A stretch of DNA of 64,000 nt, taken from Bactrocera neohumeralis (Eukaryota > Arthropoda > Insecta > Diptera > Tephritidae). The DNA is taken from the NCBI RefSeq assembly GCF_024586455.1, contig NC_065920.1, forward strand, positions 14,780,144 through 14,844,143, given 5' to 3'. This document shows positions 1 through 11,456 of this stretch, in pieces. The notes below the pieces were generated by a model. The model was not told where the DNA came from. It worked only from the letters and a program-made list of their open reading frames with translations, and did no database searches. Numbering within the stretch: position 1 is the stretch's first letter; each line of letters begins with the position of its first letter. The position numbers and the translations under genes are program-made.

Positions 1-351
1 TAGTAATTTATTATTAAAATTTTTATGCGTTTGACAAAGAGATACCGTTATAAGAGAGGTAGGCATATATGTGAAAGAATATACGCTCACTTTGCCTATC
101 AGTCTATCACACACACATACATATGTATTAAGCCCTTCAGCTGCTCGCTGTTCAATATAGTTAATTACGACTTTTCATATGTCATATGTCAAACTGTCTA
201 CTGCCGTTATCGATATGTGCTATCCTTCATATCAAATAATAAATAGTGTCAACGAAAGCTGCAAAAAAATAACTTAATATAATTGCAAATAATTGGAAAA
301 TAATGTTGTCATCACCAACAAAAGTGATTTTGTAGTTCACTTAGAGCGATC
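1..351. other. Noncoding sequence upstream of the first receptor gene
   Basis: AT-rich sequence with no recognisable coding similarity. It should contain the promoter and 5' UTR of the receptor gene that starts at 352, but I see no convincing TATA box or initiator. The short open frames here look random. Confidence 0.5.
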
Positions 352-1592
352 ATGTGGACACGGTTTCGTGTCGGTCTTTCCCGTTACATTATAAACGCGA
401 CAGTTCGGTTATCAATTATTTTCGGCATACTGCCTTACGGCTACAACGCGCGACGCAGACGCTTTGTACCAAATAACTACTATTTCGCCTACAGTACCCT
501 CATAGATGTGGTTATAATTGCGTGGACGCTACGCGAATGGTACAGCGAAATGCGTTTGAACTGGTTTGATAGAAGCGAGTGGTCGCTAATGATGGCACTT
601 ATTCAACTAGTGAATGCGGCGAATTTGAATAGCCACATTGCTATACTGTGGACCAACTGGAAGGAATACGACGCTGTGCTGGGCATGCTCAACGAATTTT
701 CGACCTTGGAGAGCTCATATTTTGAAAAGCATAAATATTTATGCGACAATTGTGCGCCGTTTCACAATTACCTTGCATGGCGGGCATTTCTGATGCTCTT
801 AAATAACATTGTAATTGTATATGTAGTATACGGTGAGTTCACGAAGATTAGCATATATATGCCGTACATATATCTCATCAGAGTCACTCTGCTAAATGTG
901 CCGGAGTTGGCTGTATTGCAATTTTACACGGTCGTATTGGTCATTTACCGCAACATTTGGACACTGCAGCAGCGTTTGAAGCAGTTGGCCAGTTGTGGCA
1001 TGAATCGGCGAAATGTCGATAATTTGTGGCGCGAAATTGATGAAATTGTTGGTGTCTACTTGCGTTTACAGCGGCTATCCGAGCGAAGCAATAGTATTTA
1101 TGGCAAACAGGTTTTCCTCTACATAAGCCGCATTGTGGGTGATAATTCCTCCAAGATCTTTTTGCTGTTCCTGATATATAAGGGCGCCGGTTTTTCGTGG
1201 TTAATTATGTATGTGTATATGTTTTATTGCATTGTCTTAAATACAGTGGAATTTTGGCTGATTATCGCCGCCTGTGAGTTGACTTTGAATGCCGCATATG
1301 ACTTCTCGCAGTTGCTGAAGACCTTTAACGAGTGCATGCATTTGGATGGCAAGTCGGAGCGTGAGGTAATATTTTCGCTCGAAATACTTACTTATTTCAA
1401 TGCTTTGAAATTTTTTTTTTTAATTTTCAGCTTGAAGTTTTGGCACTCTTGTGTGTTAGTAGAAAGCCAGTATTTCGTGTGTGTGGCCTAATGGATTTGG
1501 ATTATTCGAAAGGTCTGGGCGTTTTGCTCACCATTCTTATGCATATAATTTATTTGGTGCAAACGCACTATGTAGTTTTTTATTTTAAATAG
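352..1592 (+). CDS. Gustatory receptor (7tm_7 family), copy 1, two exons
   Basis: Seven-transmembrane insect chemoreceptor, expected as a ligand-gated channel subunit in the membrane of taste neurons. Exon 1 is 352-1365 (338 codons). A 65-bp intron (1366-1430) begins gtaat and ends ttttcag. Exon 2 is 1431-1592 (53 codons plus TAG), giving 391 aa. Visible motifs are GILPYGY near residue 25, ILWTNW at 98-103, NIWTLQQRLK at 201-210, IYGKQ at 249-253 and EFWLIIAACEL at 300-310. Exon 2 carries the last membrane segment, CGLMDLDYSKGLGVLLT followed by IIYLVQ, the place where this family usually has its C-terminal TY-QF-type motif. Hydrophobic segments fall near residues 12-30, 45-62, 80-100, 140-160, 172-198, 266-290 and 292-312, then exon 2. 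Without splicing, the frame would run to 1491 and lose the last segment, so splicing is required. The GxxPYxY start and C-terminal exon resemble Drosophila Gr22-type receptors, but orthology is not established. No damage is visible. Confidence 0.92.
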
Positions 1593-1780
1593 GATGATTA
1601 AAAACAGTTTCAAAGTACAAGTATGCAATTATTTCTTTACAAACTAAAACTCATGCCAGTATTTTAGTAGTCGAAAAAGTCTTTTCATATTTTGTAAATA
1701 GATGTTTTCAGTCCTATGTCTCCAGTGCTACCAATCACATTGGGTCATACCATATAGTGTTGGAAAGGTGTAAATATGTA
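1593..1780. other. 3' flank of receptor copy 1
   Basis: AT-rich noncoding sequence after the stop codon. I see no canonical AATAAA polyadenylation signal in this stretch. Confidence 0.4.
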
Positions 1781-2140
1781 AGGAAATGTGAGATTTAACG
1801 AAAAAAAATTAAATTCGGAGAAGTTGAAAGGAAGTTATAGCTGCTCAAAAATGTGTGAAAATAATGAAGAAATTCGCTATATTTTGCCATTTTTGTATAA
1901 AAAGGGAGGAAAGCCACGCAAGCCACTAATTAAATTTGTGAAGTTTACGGAGACGATGCTGTAGCAGTTCGTGTAGCACAACAATGGTTCGCTCGCTTCC
2001 GTTCTGGAAATTTCGATGTGAAAGATGCACCTCGCTCTGGTCGACCAATCGATGAAAATGTCGATAAAATTATGGAAAAAATTGACCAGGACCGTCACTT
2101 AAGCAGCCATGACATCGCTAAGAAATTTAGGGATATATAT
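1781..2140 (+). mobile_element. 5' fragment of a mariner transposon
   Basis: Encodes the N-terminal DNA-binding part of a mariner transposase. From about 1850 one frame reads ENNEEIRYILPFLYKKG. After a frameshift, the helix-turn-helix part continues as VAQQWFARFRSGNFDVKDAP and GRPIDENVDKIMEKIDQD, open to about 2140. No DDD catalytic domain follows because the copy is cut off at the repeat starting near 2130. The same lineage occurs at 43440-44330, where the upstream noncoding sequence (tttaac, aaattc, gaagttgaaa) also matches. Confidence 0.85.
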
Positions 2141-2335
2141 ATTTAACAATTTGCGGGCCGATGCCACGCCCACTTTTATATTAGGGCGCCAAGGAATATG
2201 TGTACCAAGTTTCATTAAGATTAATGTTTAGTCAAGTTATCGCTTGCGCACAGTGGCGGACGGACAGAAAGAAAGTTACTTGGATTTCAACTCATCTGCT
2301 CATCTTCATCATTTATATATAAAAAAAAGTGATCC
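2130..2335. repeat. Fragment of a dispersed fly repeat
   Basis: Contains gggccgatgccacgccc, then caagtttcattaagat, and a GGACGGACAG-like run. This string is common in dispersed repeats of higher flies. It lies between two transposon fragments and is noncoding. Confidence 0.5.
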
Positions 2336-2342
2336 ATTTCGA

Positions 2343-3250
2343 CGCTCACTATTTTTTTAAAAGAAAACACACAGAAACTTCAAATATGTTGGGGAATGTT
2401 TATTATCATTAGAAAGAATATTTTTTCGCATTTATTTTTTGAAGATTATATCTTTCAAATGTCCCAGATTGTCCATCCGTTGAGTCCAATTTCCGATTAC
2501 TCGTTTGAGGATTTGCCATTTGAGGAAGCTCCATGGTCTGAATTGAAGCGGAATTGTCCGCAAAAACTTTGGACTTTACATAACCCCCAGAAAAGAATCT
2601 AAAGGTGTGATATCACACAATCTTGGTGGCCAATCGAGAAATTATCTGTTCACCGAAGTGTTTTCTCAATAAATCCATTGATTGATGCGAGGTGTGGAAA
2701 TTGGAGCCGTCTTGCTTAGACCGAATGAATCCGAGATCACGTACTTCAATTTCAAGTTTAAAATAGTTGGTTATCATGGCGCAATAACGGTCGCCATTGT
2801 CGGTTGCGTTTTCACTGGCACCTTTTTGAAGAAATATGGGCCGATGATTCCAACGGCTCACAAGCCACACCAATTTTCTGGATGAAATGTCTTGAATCTC
2901 TTCAGTTTCCTCTTCGCCCCAAATGCGGCAATTTTGCTTGTTAACATACAAATTGAGCCAGAAATGGGCCTCATAGCTGAACAAAATTTGGCTCCAAAAC
3001 GTCGGATCTTTTTGGAATTTTTTAAGAGCCCATAGGTCAGAGCGATGTCGCTTGGGAAGATCGTGCGGCTTCAGTTCTTTCACAAGCTGTATTTTGCACG
3101 ATTTCAGTTTAAGATTTCGTAAAATGCGCCAAGCCGTTTCATACGTCAGTCCGAGTTGCTGCGACCGGCGGCGAATCGACTCTGCATGGACTTCGTGTAC
3201 ACTGTCAGCTGCGACTGCTATATGTATAGTATATAATAATCTACAACGCT
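2343..3250 (-). mobile_element. Tc1/mariner-superfamily transposon remnant with long transposase fragment
   Basis: A 216-codon frame (3263-2613) matches insect Tc1/mariner-like transposases. In order it shows the second helix-turn-helix (SIRRRSQQLGLTYETAWRIL), IQLVKELKPHDLPKRHR, the first catalytic block FSYEAHFWLNLYVNKQNCRI, GDRYCAMITNYF and the second catalytic block KQDGSNFHTSHQSMDLLRKH. The family's first block is normally FSDEAHFW, so the catalytic Asp appears changed to Tyr. The N-terminal binding domain is missing. The 3' noncoding end (cacacagaaacttcaaat, 2369-2386) matches the copy at 25760-26230. It lies between the two receptor genes in the opposite orientation. Confidence 0.85.
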
Positions 3251-3829
3251 GGATGGTTTGCAACTCATTGAAAATTTTTAGAAAGTAATAAGTAGTATCT
3301 TACTTAGTTAAGTGAGAGACAAGATTCGAAATCGGTGCTGACGTTGTATAAAATACTGAATACAAAAATTTGCTGACATGTCTTTGGGGGCATACATATT
3401 CGGTGGATTCAGACCAATATCAGCTTCTTCTTCCTTTCTAGATAGTTTCGATTTATGCGAATTTTGTACCGAATTTCTCGATTTATGGAGGGTAACTACT
3501 TTATCGACAGCAGAGAGCGCTTAACGTTCATCTTAACTTTCTTTCTACGCTCTTCAAAAGACGCTTGCCTTATCTGTGGTGCTAGGTATTAGAATTTCCA
3601 ATAAGTAGTGGAAAAATATTTTGAAATTGAAATACATGCAAACTCTCTGCGCCAATAAATGAGTTTACATCGATATATTTAATTGAAATGTGTCATGCGA
3701 ACAAAAAGTGTAATAGTAATATGTCAAAGCTGTCGATTTTTGATAACACCACGCACACGATGCACCATACAATGAAGGTCGACAATATTTTTCACACTTA
3801 AACGACAGTCGACACTCGGGCAGGCAGTC
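3251..3829. other. Intergenic region before receptor copy 2
   Basis: No coding similarity seen. It should hold the promoter and 5' UTR of the downstream receptor. The sequence just before the start (ggcaggcagtcATGTGG) resembles that of copy 1 (agagcgatcATGTGG). Confidence 0.45.
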
Positions 3830-5037
3830 ATGTGGTTGCGCTGGCGTGGCGTCATTACTGAGCTAATTATAAGTGCTACAATTTTCGCTTCCATGGCACT
3901 CGGCATATTTCCTTATGGCTACGATAGACTACGTCGGCGGATTGTGCCTTCGAAATGCTGCCTGATATACAGCATTTGCGTTGATGTCATATTAATTTGT
4001 TTGGCGCTGTTTGCATGGCCGAAAGAGAAGCTGGTGAATTTGGAGCGCATATATTATTGGACGTTGGTCGAACTGCTCAGTCAGTTCATCGTAGCAGTGA
4101 ATATAAGTGCCTTGTTTGTGATTTTGTGGACCAACTGGAGTGAGTATACGTCTGTGTCGGGCATATTCAAGGAATTTGCAACGATCGAACGCAACTATTT
4201 CGCACGACACGAACGTTTAGCCGAAACCTGCTCTACATTCGCCAATTACATGATTCTGAAAAGTCTGGCAATGGTTTTCAAAAACATTTCACACGTTTAC
4301 GTGGTCTTGGTGCTATTTCAGGGCATGAGTTTCGCTGTCGCAGTGGTGAATATAATCGCAATGATCTTGGTCAATGTCATCTCTTTGGTGGTTTTCCATT
4401 TTTACATGTTCATCTTGACCACTTACCGTTATATTTGGATAATGAATCAGCGCATCAAAATAATAGCTGCCAGCACAGGTTGCCGCAAATTACAGCTGGA
4501 AATCAACGAAATCACCGGCGTATATATACGCATATTGTGCGTGTGTCAGCAATTCGGCCGCATTTATGGCAAGCAAATGCTGCTCTGCATCTGCGGCGTT
4601 GCGTCGCTCAATGTGATGACATTTATCGTACTTCTCTTCGTCTGGCGTTCCAGCGACGATGCGCTGAATATGATATACTGTTGGTATGTGCTCTTCATAA
4701 ATACCCTCGACTTCTGGCTGACCATTGCTGTTTGTGAGTTGGCTCTGGGCACGGCCTCCCAGCTGGTGGAGTTGCAGCGGTATTTTAATAATCGTGAGCA
4801 TATGGATGCTGCTATGGCGAGAGAGGTTAGCTGTTGTTGTGAGTAATTGTGGTAATTATTTGCTAAACTTTTTTTTATTTGCAGCTGGAGACTTTGGCTT
4901 TGGTGTGCGCAACGAGTTCCCCGCAATTTCGTTTATGTGGTCTGTTGGATCTGAACTTTTCAAATGGCTTGAAAGTGTTGTTGACTGTCATTTTATTTGT
5001 GATTTATTTAGTTCAAATTAATTATAAGGATTTGTGA
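3830..5037 (+). CDS. Gustatory receptor (7tm_7 family), copy 2, two exons
   Basis: Tandem paralogue of the receptor at 352-1592. Exon 1 is 3830-4825 (332 codons). A 59-bp intron (4826-4884) starts gttag and ends atttgcag. Exon 2 is 4885-5037 (50 codons plus TGA), giving 382 aa. The intron follows the same Arg-Glu codon pair in the same phase as in copy 1. It aligns with copy 1 without gaps for about 210 residues, sharing GIFPYGY, RRRIVP, VILWTNWSEY, EFATIERNYF, YIWIMNQRIK, VYIRI, RIYGKQM, NTLDFWLTIAVCEL and, in exon 2, CGLLDLNFSNGLKVLLT followed by IYLVQ. It is slightly shorter in the loop after residue 210 and at the C terminus. No stop or frameshift is visible, so it appears functional. It is a chemosensory membrane protein, and its ligand cannot be inferred. 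Confidence 0.92.
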
Positions 5038-5129
5038 GCCGTAGGCGATTTTAATTTAGAAATGAAGAATTGTTTTTATTTCGGAAGTGTGTGTTTTCTC
5101 AATTTCGCGTGTTAAAAAATTTGGATTTT
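5038..5129. other. 3' flank of receptor copy 2
   Basis: Short noncoding stretch up to the next mariner remnant. No clear polyadenylation signal is seen. Confidence 0.35.
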
Positions 5130-6450
5130 TGAGGGGAAAAATATTTTGAGGCAAAAATTTGGTTTGATGACGAGTTTCCGGATACTACCCCAGCGAAATC
5201 AACCATCAAAGATTGGTATGCTAAGTTTAGACGTGGTGAAATGAGCACCTAAGACGGTAAACGCAGTAGACGCCCAAACGAGGTTGTTACCGACGAAAAC
5301 ATAAAAAGAGTCCACAAAATAATTTTGGATGATCGTAAAGCGAAGTTGTTCGAGTAAGCAGGGACTATAAAGATATCACCTGAACATACCCACGAATATT
5401 TGGGTATGAGAAAGCTCTGAAACATAGACGAGTTGATGATTCGGAGCAGTGTTTGGAGATGTTCAAGTGTAATGAATCCAAATTTTTGAGTCGATATGTG
5501 ACAATGAATGAAATACGGCTCCATAATTTTACTCCGAAGTCCAATCAATAGTCATCCAAGTAGACTGCACACGCTGAACCCGCTTCACAGCGTGGAAAAG
5601 CGCAACAATCGGCTAGCAAGGCAAAGGCGTATGTATTTTGGGATGTGCATGGAATAATTATACCCTGAACAGGGTATATTAAGTTTGTCACGAAGTTTGT
5701 AACACCCAGAAGGAATCGTCGGAGACCCTATGAAGTATATATATAAATGATCAGTATGTCGAGCTGAGTCGATTTAGCCATGCCCTTCTGTCTGAATATG
5801 TTATTTTCTAGGGCAACAACGTAATCTCCGAAGAAATTGTTCAGATCGGTTAACTATAGCATATAGCTGCCATCGGAATCAAGTTCTTGTGTGGACAACT
5901 TTCACATTTGACAAGATATATTCACGAAATTTGGCATAGATTATTTTTTAAGGCAACAATGTAATCTCTAAAAAACTTGTTCAGAACGGATTACTATAGC
6001 ATATAGCTTCCATACAAACTGAACACATATTTACTAACAGAAGTGCACCTGTGAAGGGTATTTAGTTTCGGTGCAACCGAAGTTAACGTTTTTTCTTGTT
6101 TTTTATTGATTACCTTAAAGAAGGAAAGGATGGGCCATTAACAGCGACTATTACACAGCTTAATTAAACCGTTTAAAGGACGAAATCGCCGAAAAATGGC
6201 CGCACTTGAAAAAAAAGAAAGCGCTGTTTCAGCAAGACTATGCAAAGTGTCATAAGTCATTGAAAACTAACGCAAAAGTTCATGAATTTAGCTTCGAATT
6301 GCTTCCATATGCACCGAATTCTTTAGATCTGGTGCCCAGCGACTATCTTCTGTTGTCAAATCTCAAAAGAATTCTCGCTGGTTTTTTGAGAAATTCAAAT
6401 TGTAGAAAATGTCTATATTCAAAAGTTATAGATCTTTTTATTAACTAAAA
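5130..6450 (+). mobile_element. Mariner transposon, inactive, split by a repeat insertion
   Basis: The left half (5160-5655) encodes the helix-turn-helix region (STIKDWYAKFRRGEMST), NEVVTDENIKRVHKIILDDR and HEYLGMRKL. The first catalytic block reads VTMNEIRLHNFTP where this lineage normally has MDE, so Asp appears replaced by Asn. Several in-frame stops are present. The right half resumes at 6102 with IDYLKEGKDGPLTATITQLN, then the second catalytic block ALFQQDYAKCHKSLKTNAKV and the third, PNSLDLVPSDYLLLSNLKRI. The interruption at about 5660-6101 is a separate repeat. This lineage differs from the other mariners in the window. Confidence 0.87.
5660..6101 (+). repeat. Helentron/DINE-1-like dispersed repeat inserted in a mariner
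   Basis: Begins with the short palindrome accctgaacagggt (5662-5675), followed by a string typical of fly intron repeats (aagtttgtaacacccagaag, then tgagtcgatttagccatg). It contains about two ~120-bp units (gatcggttaactatagca, catatagctgccat, acgaaatttggca) and ends gggtatt..ggtgcaaccgaagttaacg..cttgtt. The insertion point lies within a T run of the mariner (between ggaataatt and attgattacc), with no target duplication visible. The Helentron/DINE-1 assignment is inferred from structure and recalled similarity. Confidence 0.7.
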
Positions 6451-7685
6451 CAATCTCATATATTGCTTTAGTCTTTAGCTCGTAGTTTTGCCGAAAATCG
6501 ACATGAACTCTTTTTAAGCCTTGAAAAGTCAACAAAGTCTATGCCCTTTCTTCTCCGGGCCTCAGATCGCCCGTAAATTATTTTTCACTTAATGTTGATT
6601 ATTTTATCTGTTGTTTCCGTTTGGTTTCTACCAACATTGAATTTATTTGTTTTTTTTTATTATTTGTAAAGTTTTCTGCAGGGAGGGATCGCAATAGAGA
6701 TGTTATTGTTCTGGGTTTTATAACGCCAAACGTGTTATTGGTTAATGGATCTGTCCTTCATTGGCCTCTTTTAAAACGATTGCTATAGATTATTCTTACA
6801 CAGGACCGATTTTTAAGTTACATTGAGCAAAAAAGTTGGCAGATGAGCATTTACTGGTCGTTTAACCGCTCTGAAAGTATTTTAGAATCATTTCTGTATA
6901 ACATATTTTTAGGTGGGTTAAAGTAACGATCAATTGAATCATTTCATTTCAATTTAAATTCCTGGCAGGATTGAAATACAGATAATTTTTTGTTTCTAAA
7001 TTTTGTTATCATACTCTTTTCTTTTACAAGTGCACACAAAATAAATTTTGTTTTAATTTTTTTCGAACAAGTTGAAGCCTGATGGAATATTTCTGCAACA
7101 AAAGTTTATTGACATTAGTTTTCGACAAACAATGTGCTGGCCTGCTCTTTTGAACCGTAGGTATGAAGGCGTGTGTACCCTACAGTAAAATGAACTTGTG
7201 TTAAAGTTTTGAACTGTCATGAAGCCCTAGTTCAACATGCAGCCAGATAAGCAACAGGTCAACGTCAGTTGTTTGATTTCAGTGAAGCATACCAAACTTA
7301 TATGCAAAGTAAATAAAAGCAGTCGAATGATTGTATATCAAGATAAAAGACTAATAAACGAAAAAATATAAAATTGTGTTGTTGGACTATAACACGAAAT
7401 GAAATTTGAGCTAAAAAGCTCGCAGAATATTTTTGGTTTGCTTATTTACATTTAATGAAGTAATAAGCTCCATTAAAATAACCTCGCGACGCTTAATATT
7501 TAATACAACTTCTTCATTTTCAATTGGCACGTACTGGTTACTTGATAGTATTTTTCCAAACAGTCTAGATCAGGAGCTCGGCAGTTCCCGGTTTCATGTC
7601 GGAGAACCACCAGTTTGTAAAAGAGGTGAAGCTATAGGTGCTTCCTAAGTTTGCTGTGCTCAGTGTAAAATGCAACAAGTAGCTG
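6451..7685. other. Noncoding AT-rich interval
   Basis: No gene-like frame, splice pattern or recognised element. Confidence 0.4.
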
Positions 7686-7689
7686 AAAT

Positions 7690-8870
7690 TTGTCTCTCGG
7701 GAGGTGGGTTACATTTTAAACCTTGTTAGGTTTAACCACCCTTTAGAAACTTTGCCTGGCGCATGTCTTTGAGTTGTTGCCAATATTTTTCTCTGTCTCC
7801 TTGGTTGCAGAGTAGCTTCTTGATAGTATGAGAATCAACTGCACTGCAGGGTTCTGGTTCTACCATGCTAGTAAGCTCGTCCGCCAGTTCATTACCGGTT
7901 ATACCCTCGTGACCTGACTCCCATATGAGGTATACTTGGTTGCAAACTGATAGGCTCGGCCATTTTATGTACACCTGCAACAATAGCGATCCAATCCCGT
8001 AAGAAGTGATCGCTTTAAGTGTCGCTTGATTATCGTTGAGTACGGCGACACTTTTAATGGGATTGTTACGTTGAAGATCTATCTCTACACACCGACTTAT
8101 ACACAACATCCCATAGGTATGGAATTTTTAGTACGCTGTCCTACAACACATGAACTAATTCCTCCGACGTTTCCGAACCGTTAGTGTATCAGTTGATTGA
8201 ACTATCCCTTAGCAGTAGGTCGAGATGGAAGTCATTCCATTCAGCCTTACTGCCAAGGGTATCTTAAACTTCTTTATGAAGTTTTCCCTTTTGGTAATAC
8301 CGTTAATCGGGAGATGAGCTAGTGCTGTTTCATCACTTAAGGCCTTCATTAGCTGGGACGTATTGTGTGTTTAGCTGTTTCTTTGATTTCTAGGTGGAGC
8401 GGTGGGAGTTCCATTATAACCTCTAGTGCTGCCGTAGGGCACGTACGCATTGCTCCCGATGCGCAGACGCAGACAAGTCTTGTAGTTTCGATAGTTAAAG
8501 TTCCACCAAAATCTGCGATGCTTTCGATGCACAATAATAGCGTAAATCCACCTTATAATTCTTGGTTTACAGTACCAGGATTTCTCAGTCAGGCGTTAGC
8601 ACACAATGTGCACTTTAATGGCTTTGACCATGGTCAGATCAGCATACTGCTTCCTCCAAGAGTGGCATCCAAAGTTAGATCCAGATATTTACCCTCATAA
8701 GCCATCTATAATTCTCCCGATAAGATATAAGCTTCTACAAGTAGTGCCCGAAAGAGACCTTGTTTTGGTAAACAGTATGATGGTCGTCCATCATCTAAGC
8801 TCTCATAAACTATTAGACCTATCGCGCTTGCTCTTGGTGTGATTTAAAGCTAATTAAAAGCATAGATTTT
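7690..8870 (-). mobile_element. Jockey/R1-like non-LTR retrotransposon, RT C-terminus and RNase H
   Basis: Read on the - strand, about 8870-8360 gives the end of a reverse transcriptase (KYLDLTLDATLGG, then PRIIRWIYAIIV, then GAMRTCPTAALEV and LPPLHLEIKETAKHTI). An open frame at 8109-7732 follows with the RNase H domain: LQRNNPIKSVAVLNDNQATL, IWESGHEGITGNELADELTS, and REKYWQQLKDMRQAKFLKGG. The RNase H Asp (LNDNQA) and the GHEGITGNELADEL helix are visible. Stops and shifts lie between the parts. The 5' portion (ORF1, endonuclease, most of the RT) is absent. Confidence 0.85.
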
Positions 8871-9985
8871 TAAAAATCGTGGGTTTTCGGTCTGACTTAC
8901 TTACTTTTAGGTAAAAATTTATGATTTACGAACCAATAACTGTTTTAAAGCACTTCTGGCAAAAACATTTCACTGTAGCTCACTTAATTTCGTATGATTG
9001 TATATAAAATCGGAGCCAAATAAAATTAGTATATATATATTTTTAAATATCATCTTGGCGACCATCAGTTCATGTGATCCTACACTTCTTAACGCAAGAA
9101 GCTGTAGAAATATTGGTATTCCAATCTGTTGCAAAAATTTTTCCCACGAATTGCTGTTCCGCACCTTCTTTGGCATTATTATTTGTATACTTTTAATAAG
9201 TCTAATTAAATATAATAAAATGTATGAACAAGGTCACTCAAAAAGCTTTCAAAGTACTTAACCCCCAAGATGTTTTCCACCTAAATCACTTTAATTACAC
9301 TCTCTTTTCCGATGTAAAAAAAAAAAACAAAATGCAAGCGTGCGCTTTCAAAGTCACGGTCCATTTTTTAAGCACTTATCGCATCCGCTTAAAACATTCA
9401 ACTTAACGACTTACTGTTAATTCTGCAATATTAAACCTTCAGCATTTGCTCCTCAGCGAATGAAGCCTTTGGCTAAATTTCAACCCCGCCCTTACGCACA
9501 TACCGCAGATGAGCGAAATTAAAAGCTTAAATAAAACGAAGCAATAAAGATAATTTAATGAGATATATGCCATGTAAGCGAAGCGCGGCAACAATTTATT
9601 TACATAAAGCACGATACTAACTATATATGCTTGTATTTGATACAAAGCAGTAGCCACAGGGAGCGCAAAATGTCGAGCTGCAGCAATGCAGTTGGCGCTA
9701 ATCGGTGGCGTAGTTGCGTCGCCCCGCCTGGAGAACGCAAGTTGAAGGCGCTGCTTAGCGTGGACTTAAGAACGAACGAAAGGGAACAAGATATACACAA
9801 AGTATAATCTGCAAGCTCGAATAATATATAGTGAGTAAATAAATTGTAAATTTGCATGCGGTGTGATTAACAAAAGCAAGAGCAAAGCAAAAGCATTGGC
9901 TGAAAAATTGAGCGGAGCTCCAACTGCTGGCGCGAGTAATTTTGCAGTGAATGTGCGCCGTGGTCGGCGGGATTACAAACTTTAT
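8871..9985. other. Noncoding interval
   Basis: No recognised gene or element. Part of it (about 9650-9960) is less AT-rich than its surroundings, but I see no coding or RNA-gene signature. Confidence 0.4.
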
Positions 9986-9987
9986 GA

Positions 9988-10950
9988 AAATATATAAATA
10001 AAGTAAGGTGGGAATAGGTTTTGGCAGAACTGTAGCTTAGTTTGCCTGGATAGTTGTGAAAACCACAGAAATTATGTTTTATACTCTCACATGTTGTTTA
10101 CTATAAAATCCTTATGATAATAGTAGGTGTTATGGAAACCAATATTTTCATTTAGGTCTGGGCCGATTGCAAGACTTTTAGATGCTTTTTGAAATATTAA
10201 TAATAGAAGAAACTTGTACCGACTGCTTCAGTTTGTGAAAGAAAATTCTTCTTTTTTTCGATATCTTTCAATATCTACTGTAAGCTACAACAGATGGCGC
10301 TGTATTGAAACTAAAATTTATAAAAATGAATAAAATAAGTAAGGTAGGACTAAGTCTAGGCAGAACTCTTGAAAAGAGAGCCTCAGAAAACAATATTTAT
10401 ATTTGGGTGTTTGACTCAGGTTTGAATTAATTGTAAGAGCTTTCAAGCACGACGATTACAATAAACATGTACCGACTTCTTCAGTTTGAGAAAGAAAATT
10501 GCTAACTTTTTTCGATATTTTTCAATATTTTTATAAGCTACAACAGATGCCGCTGTATAGAAACTATACTTTATAAAAATAGCTGAAATAAGTAAGGTAG
10601 GACTAAGTTTTGACAGAACTGTACTTTGGGCTCTCTGGAAAATTGTGGAAGGCTCAGAAGTTATGTTTAATACTCTTCAAGTTAACTACTCAAAGTTTTT
10701 TTTAAAGAAAGTTGCCGTGGAAGACAATATTTTCATTTGAAGTAAGGCCCAGCTATGAACCAATTGCAAGAGCGTTAGATACTCTATCGAGAAAGTAAGA
10801 TATTATATTTTAGGTGAGAGGATTATAAGAATTATGGACCAATTTCTGCAGTTGGTGGAAAAAATTGTTCGATTTTTCTTTTAAAACTTTCTTTGTCTAC
10901 TGTAAGCTGCAACAGATGGCGCTGTATTGAAACTAAACTTTGATGTAATT
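9988..10950. repeat. Degenerate tandem repeat with acagatggcgctgta core
   Basis: Three or four diverged units. Each contains aaataagtaaggtaggacta, a glutamine-tRNA-unlike ggcagaact segment, tattttcattt, a caattgcaagagc stretch and a closing tacaacagatggcgctgta. The closing motif occurs near 10283, 10536 and 10905, so the units vary between about 250 and 370 bp. The segment aataagtaaggt recurs near 10000, 10335 and 10585. No coding potential is seen. Confidence 0.8.
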
Positions 10951-11089
10951 CGAGTTATTTCATCTGTTTTAGGTTAAGTATTTGTTTAAACAGATTATAT
11001 AACTACATATATTATTCTTGATATTTATAACTTTACTTGCTCGACATTTATTAGACTTTTACAATGCTACAAATATGAAATGTAGTCTG

Positions 11090-11456
11090 TAGCACCCTCG
11101 GAGGAAAGCTCAATGGAAGAAGGTGAATCAATGGAATCATCAAGACAATTTCTTCTCAACTGTCTAGCTTTCTGACAGACTGAGGTTGAAAACAGCTCGG
11201 TAGACACAGTTTCGGCGAACTTTGGGAAGTTGGTGGGATTGATATTAGCCGCCTAAACAAATTTCTGATATACTCAAAGCGCTTCGACGATAGATATGGA
11301 TGATGATTAGTGATTCCCAAAATTCTTAGATATTGATCACTAGATCTAGGAGTTTTGGAAATCACAAAAGACCGTTGACCGTTGATTGCTGTTCAAGCGG
11401 AATTCTGCGTCACTTTTGTTGCGAGGATCAATCCTTCGACCTAACCTAACTTATCT
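11090..11456 (+). mobile_element. 3' end of a jockey/R1-like non-LTR retrotransposon
   Basis: The + strand encodes the conserved C-terminal tail found after RNase H in these elements (EEGESMESSRQFLLNCLAF), followed by degraded sequence, and ends in cgacctaacctaacttatc (from 11438). The same peptide motif, with DAMESSQHFLLKYRAF, occurs in the element ending at 48410. Confidence 0.75.
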
